From contig SPDT01000001.1 of assembly GCA_008477525.1 (NCBI GenBank), forward strand, positions 1,240,001 through 1,304,000: a stretch of DNA of 64,000 nucleotides. Reading direction: 5' to 3'. The position numbers and the translations under genes were made by a program. Source of the DNA: Hypomyces perniciosus. Lineage: Eukaryota > Ascomycota > Sordariomycetes > Hypocreales > Hypocreaceae. Shown piece after piece: positions 63,183 through 64,000 of this stretch (its first letter is position 1; each line of letters starts with the position of its first letter). The notes below the pieces were generated by a model, which saw nothing but the letters and a program-made list of their open reading frames with translations, was not told the DNA's origin and ran no database searches.

Positions 63183-63408
63183 AAGAATCCTTTGGGCTGA
63201 TGATGTTTGTACCATTCAACAATCTCTTCTGTAATATCGATAGGGCATCAATGATCGTGAGCTTGGAAAGAAGAAGAGAAATTCACCTTTAGATACATAT
63301 AGGGATGGAGATCGGACTAGACCGTTCGCCATACACCTGTAGTAAATTCCCCAGGAAGGCGGAATGAGAAATTATATTTCCATTTTTACATTATCAGTCA
63401 AAATCCAA

Positions 63409-63660
63409 CTAAACCATCTCACAGTGCCCCTGCATACCTATCTTGACGACTGACTCGTCTAACTGTCGAAGCCTAACTGTCCCAGACTTTTCGATAATCC
63501 CATGTTGCAGATTTGGTGGATTTTGTGTCGATATTGAGTCGCTGTCATCATCATATTCTGTTATTGACAACAGCTTTCCACCATGGAGCTGCAACATATC
63601 TGCCCCATGTTGTGAGCGAAACTTATAGCCCAGTAATATGGTGTTCTTAAAAAAACATCT
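63409..63660 (-). pseudogene. Probable downstream fragment of the ankyrin gene
   Basis: The minus strand holds an open frame ending at 63,409 (SITEYDDDSDSISTQNPPNL and onward), and upstream, in another frame near 63,650, LRTPYYWAISFAHNMGQI. The latter resembles a decayed ankyrin repeat (TPL-WA---GH). The frames do not join without a shift or intron. Confidence 0.3.
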
Positions 63661-63682
63661 CCTCTATCGATATCGATATTTT

Positions 63683-64000
63683 TCACAGCAAGCAACGGTT
63701 TACCACAGCTTCATGCCCGTGACCTGAAGCTAGCGACAAAGGCGTGGACCCTATTATAGAGTTGTTTACATTCGCCATGGTTTGGCGGCTTATGTATTGG
63801 GAGTTAGAGTTGGCCCCCAGTTCTAGGAGAACTCTAGCTCTTTCAGTATCGTTTTGCTCCACAGCTACTTGCAGGGGCGGTTTCCACCCGCAAACCTCAG
63901 TTTCCAGGTTTTTAGAATCATGCTCGCATGCGAGATTCACATCAGCGCCATACTCTAATAGCAAATTAGTAACTTCTAGGTTACTCCTTGCCGCAACTTC
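63683..64000 (-). CDS. Ankyrin-repeat protein, partial, runs off the window
   Basis: The frame is open from the window edge (64,000) to a stop at 63,683, 105 residues. It contains VTNLLLEYGADVNLACEHD, WKPPLQVAVEQNDTERARVL, LLELGANSNSQ and GSTPLSLASGHGHEAVV, the consensus of two to three ankyrin repeats. Ankyrin repeats bind proteins, and in fungi they often form the C-terminal sensor of NACHT or similar receptors, but the part that would show this lies outside the window. The stop falls inside the last repeat (EAVVNRCLL instead of EVV-LLL), so the gene may be truncated here. Confidence 0.75.
   Translation of the reverse strand, partial: EVAARSNLEVTNLLLEYGADVNLACEHDSKNLETEVCGWKPPLQVAVEQNDTERARVLLELGANSNSQYISRQTMANVNNSIIGSTPLSLASGHGHEAVVNRCLL

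Noticed and set aside
1..64000. CRISPR array, tRNA and rRNA genes
   Set aside because: No regularly spaced repeats, tRNA-like cloverleaf boxes or rRNA sequence were seen; the genome is fungal.

Overview
The window comes from a filamentous ascomycete genome, most likely a Eurotiales-like mould. The gene families are typical of such fungi: a HET-domain protein, a fungal phosphotransferase of the aminoglycoside-phosphotransferase (APH) type, an FAD-linked oxidase fused to other domains, and ankyrin repeats. The species is an inference; no marker gene is present. The sequence alternates between two very AT-rich blocks (about 330-34,335 and 41,600-56,830) and two blocks of ordinary composition (34,360-41,550 and 56,960-64,000). 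The AT-rich blocks are full of C-to-T and G-to-A transitions, with former Gln and Trp codons read as stops. This is the signature of repeat-induced point mutation (RIP) or a similar process.

The first AT-rich block can be taken apart exactly with target-site duplications. It is a DNA transposon of hAT type (8-bp duplication CTGCTGTC, 21-bp perfect terminal inverted repeats) at 291-34,356, holding nested LTR elements. A minus-strand chromodomain Gypsy (A, duplication GATTT) and a plus-strand Gypsy (B, TAAAT) both sit in the hAT. A second plus-strand Gypsy (C, AACTA) sits in B. A solo LTR of the B family (CTTTA) and a Copia element (D, AGTGA) sit in C. A short solo-LTR-like insert (AATAC) sits in D. 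That is five levels of nesting. Removing the guests leaves a hAT of about 2.8 kb, B of about 6.6 kb, C of about 12.1 kb and D of about 6.6 kb. The second AT-rich block is a minus-strand LINE of about 5.9 kb (16-bp duplication, TTTG-repeat tail) holding a 9.3-kb Gypsy (E) and a solo LTR of the A family.

The insertions broke host reading frames. The hAT sits in the kinase part of a minus-strand multidomain gene (methyltransferase-like, then FAD-linked oxidase, then P-loop kinase-like) whose remains lie at 34,357-36,598 and 1-290. The LINE sits in an unrecognised minus-strand frame of about 105 codons whose halves lie at 41,379-41,564 and 56,944-57,061.

Between the blocks, the one gene that looks intact is a HET-domain gene on the plus strand (37,559-39,954, one proposed intron, 771 residues). 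Another solo LTR (40,461-40,838, duplication GCTAC) lies downstream of it. The right-hand block holds decayed or partial genes: an APH-family pseudogene with RIP-type lesions, a small membrane protein with a Gly-Asn/Asp-rich tail, a remnant of a fungal family of unknown function, several unassigned coding scraps, a diverged 0.2-kb duplication, and the end of an ankyrin-repeat gene that runs off the window. The overall picture is an accessory, transposon-eroded region with a surviving incompatibility-type gene, not an operon-like system.
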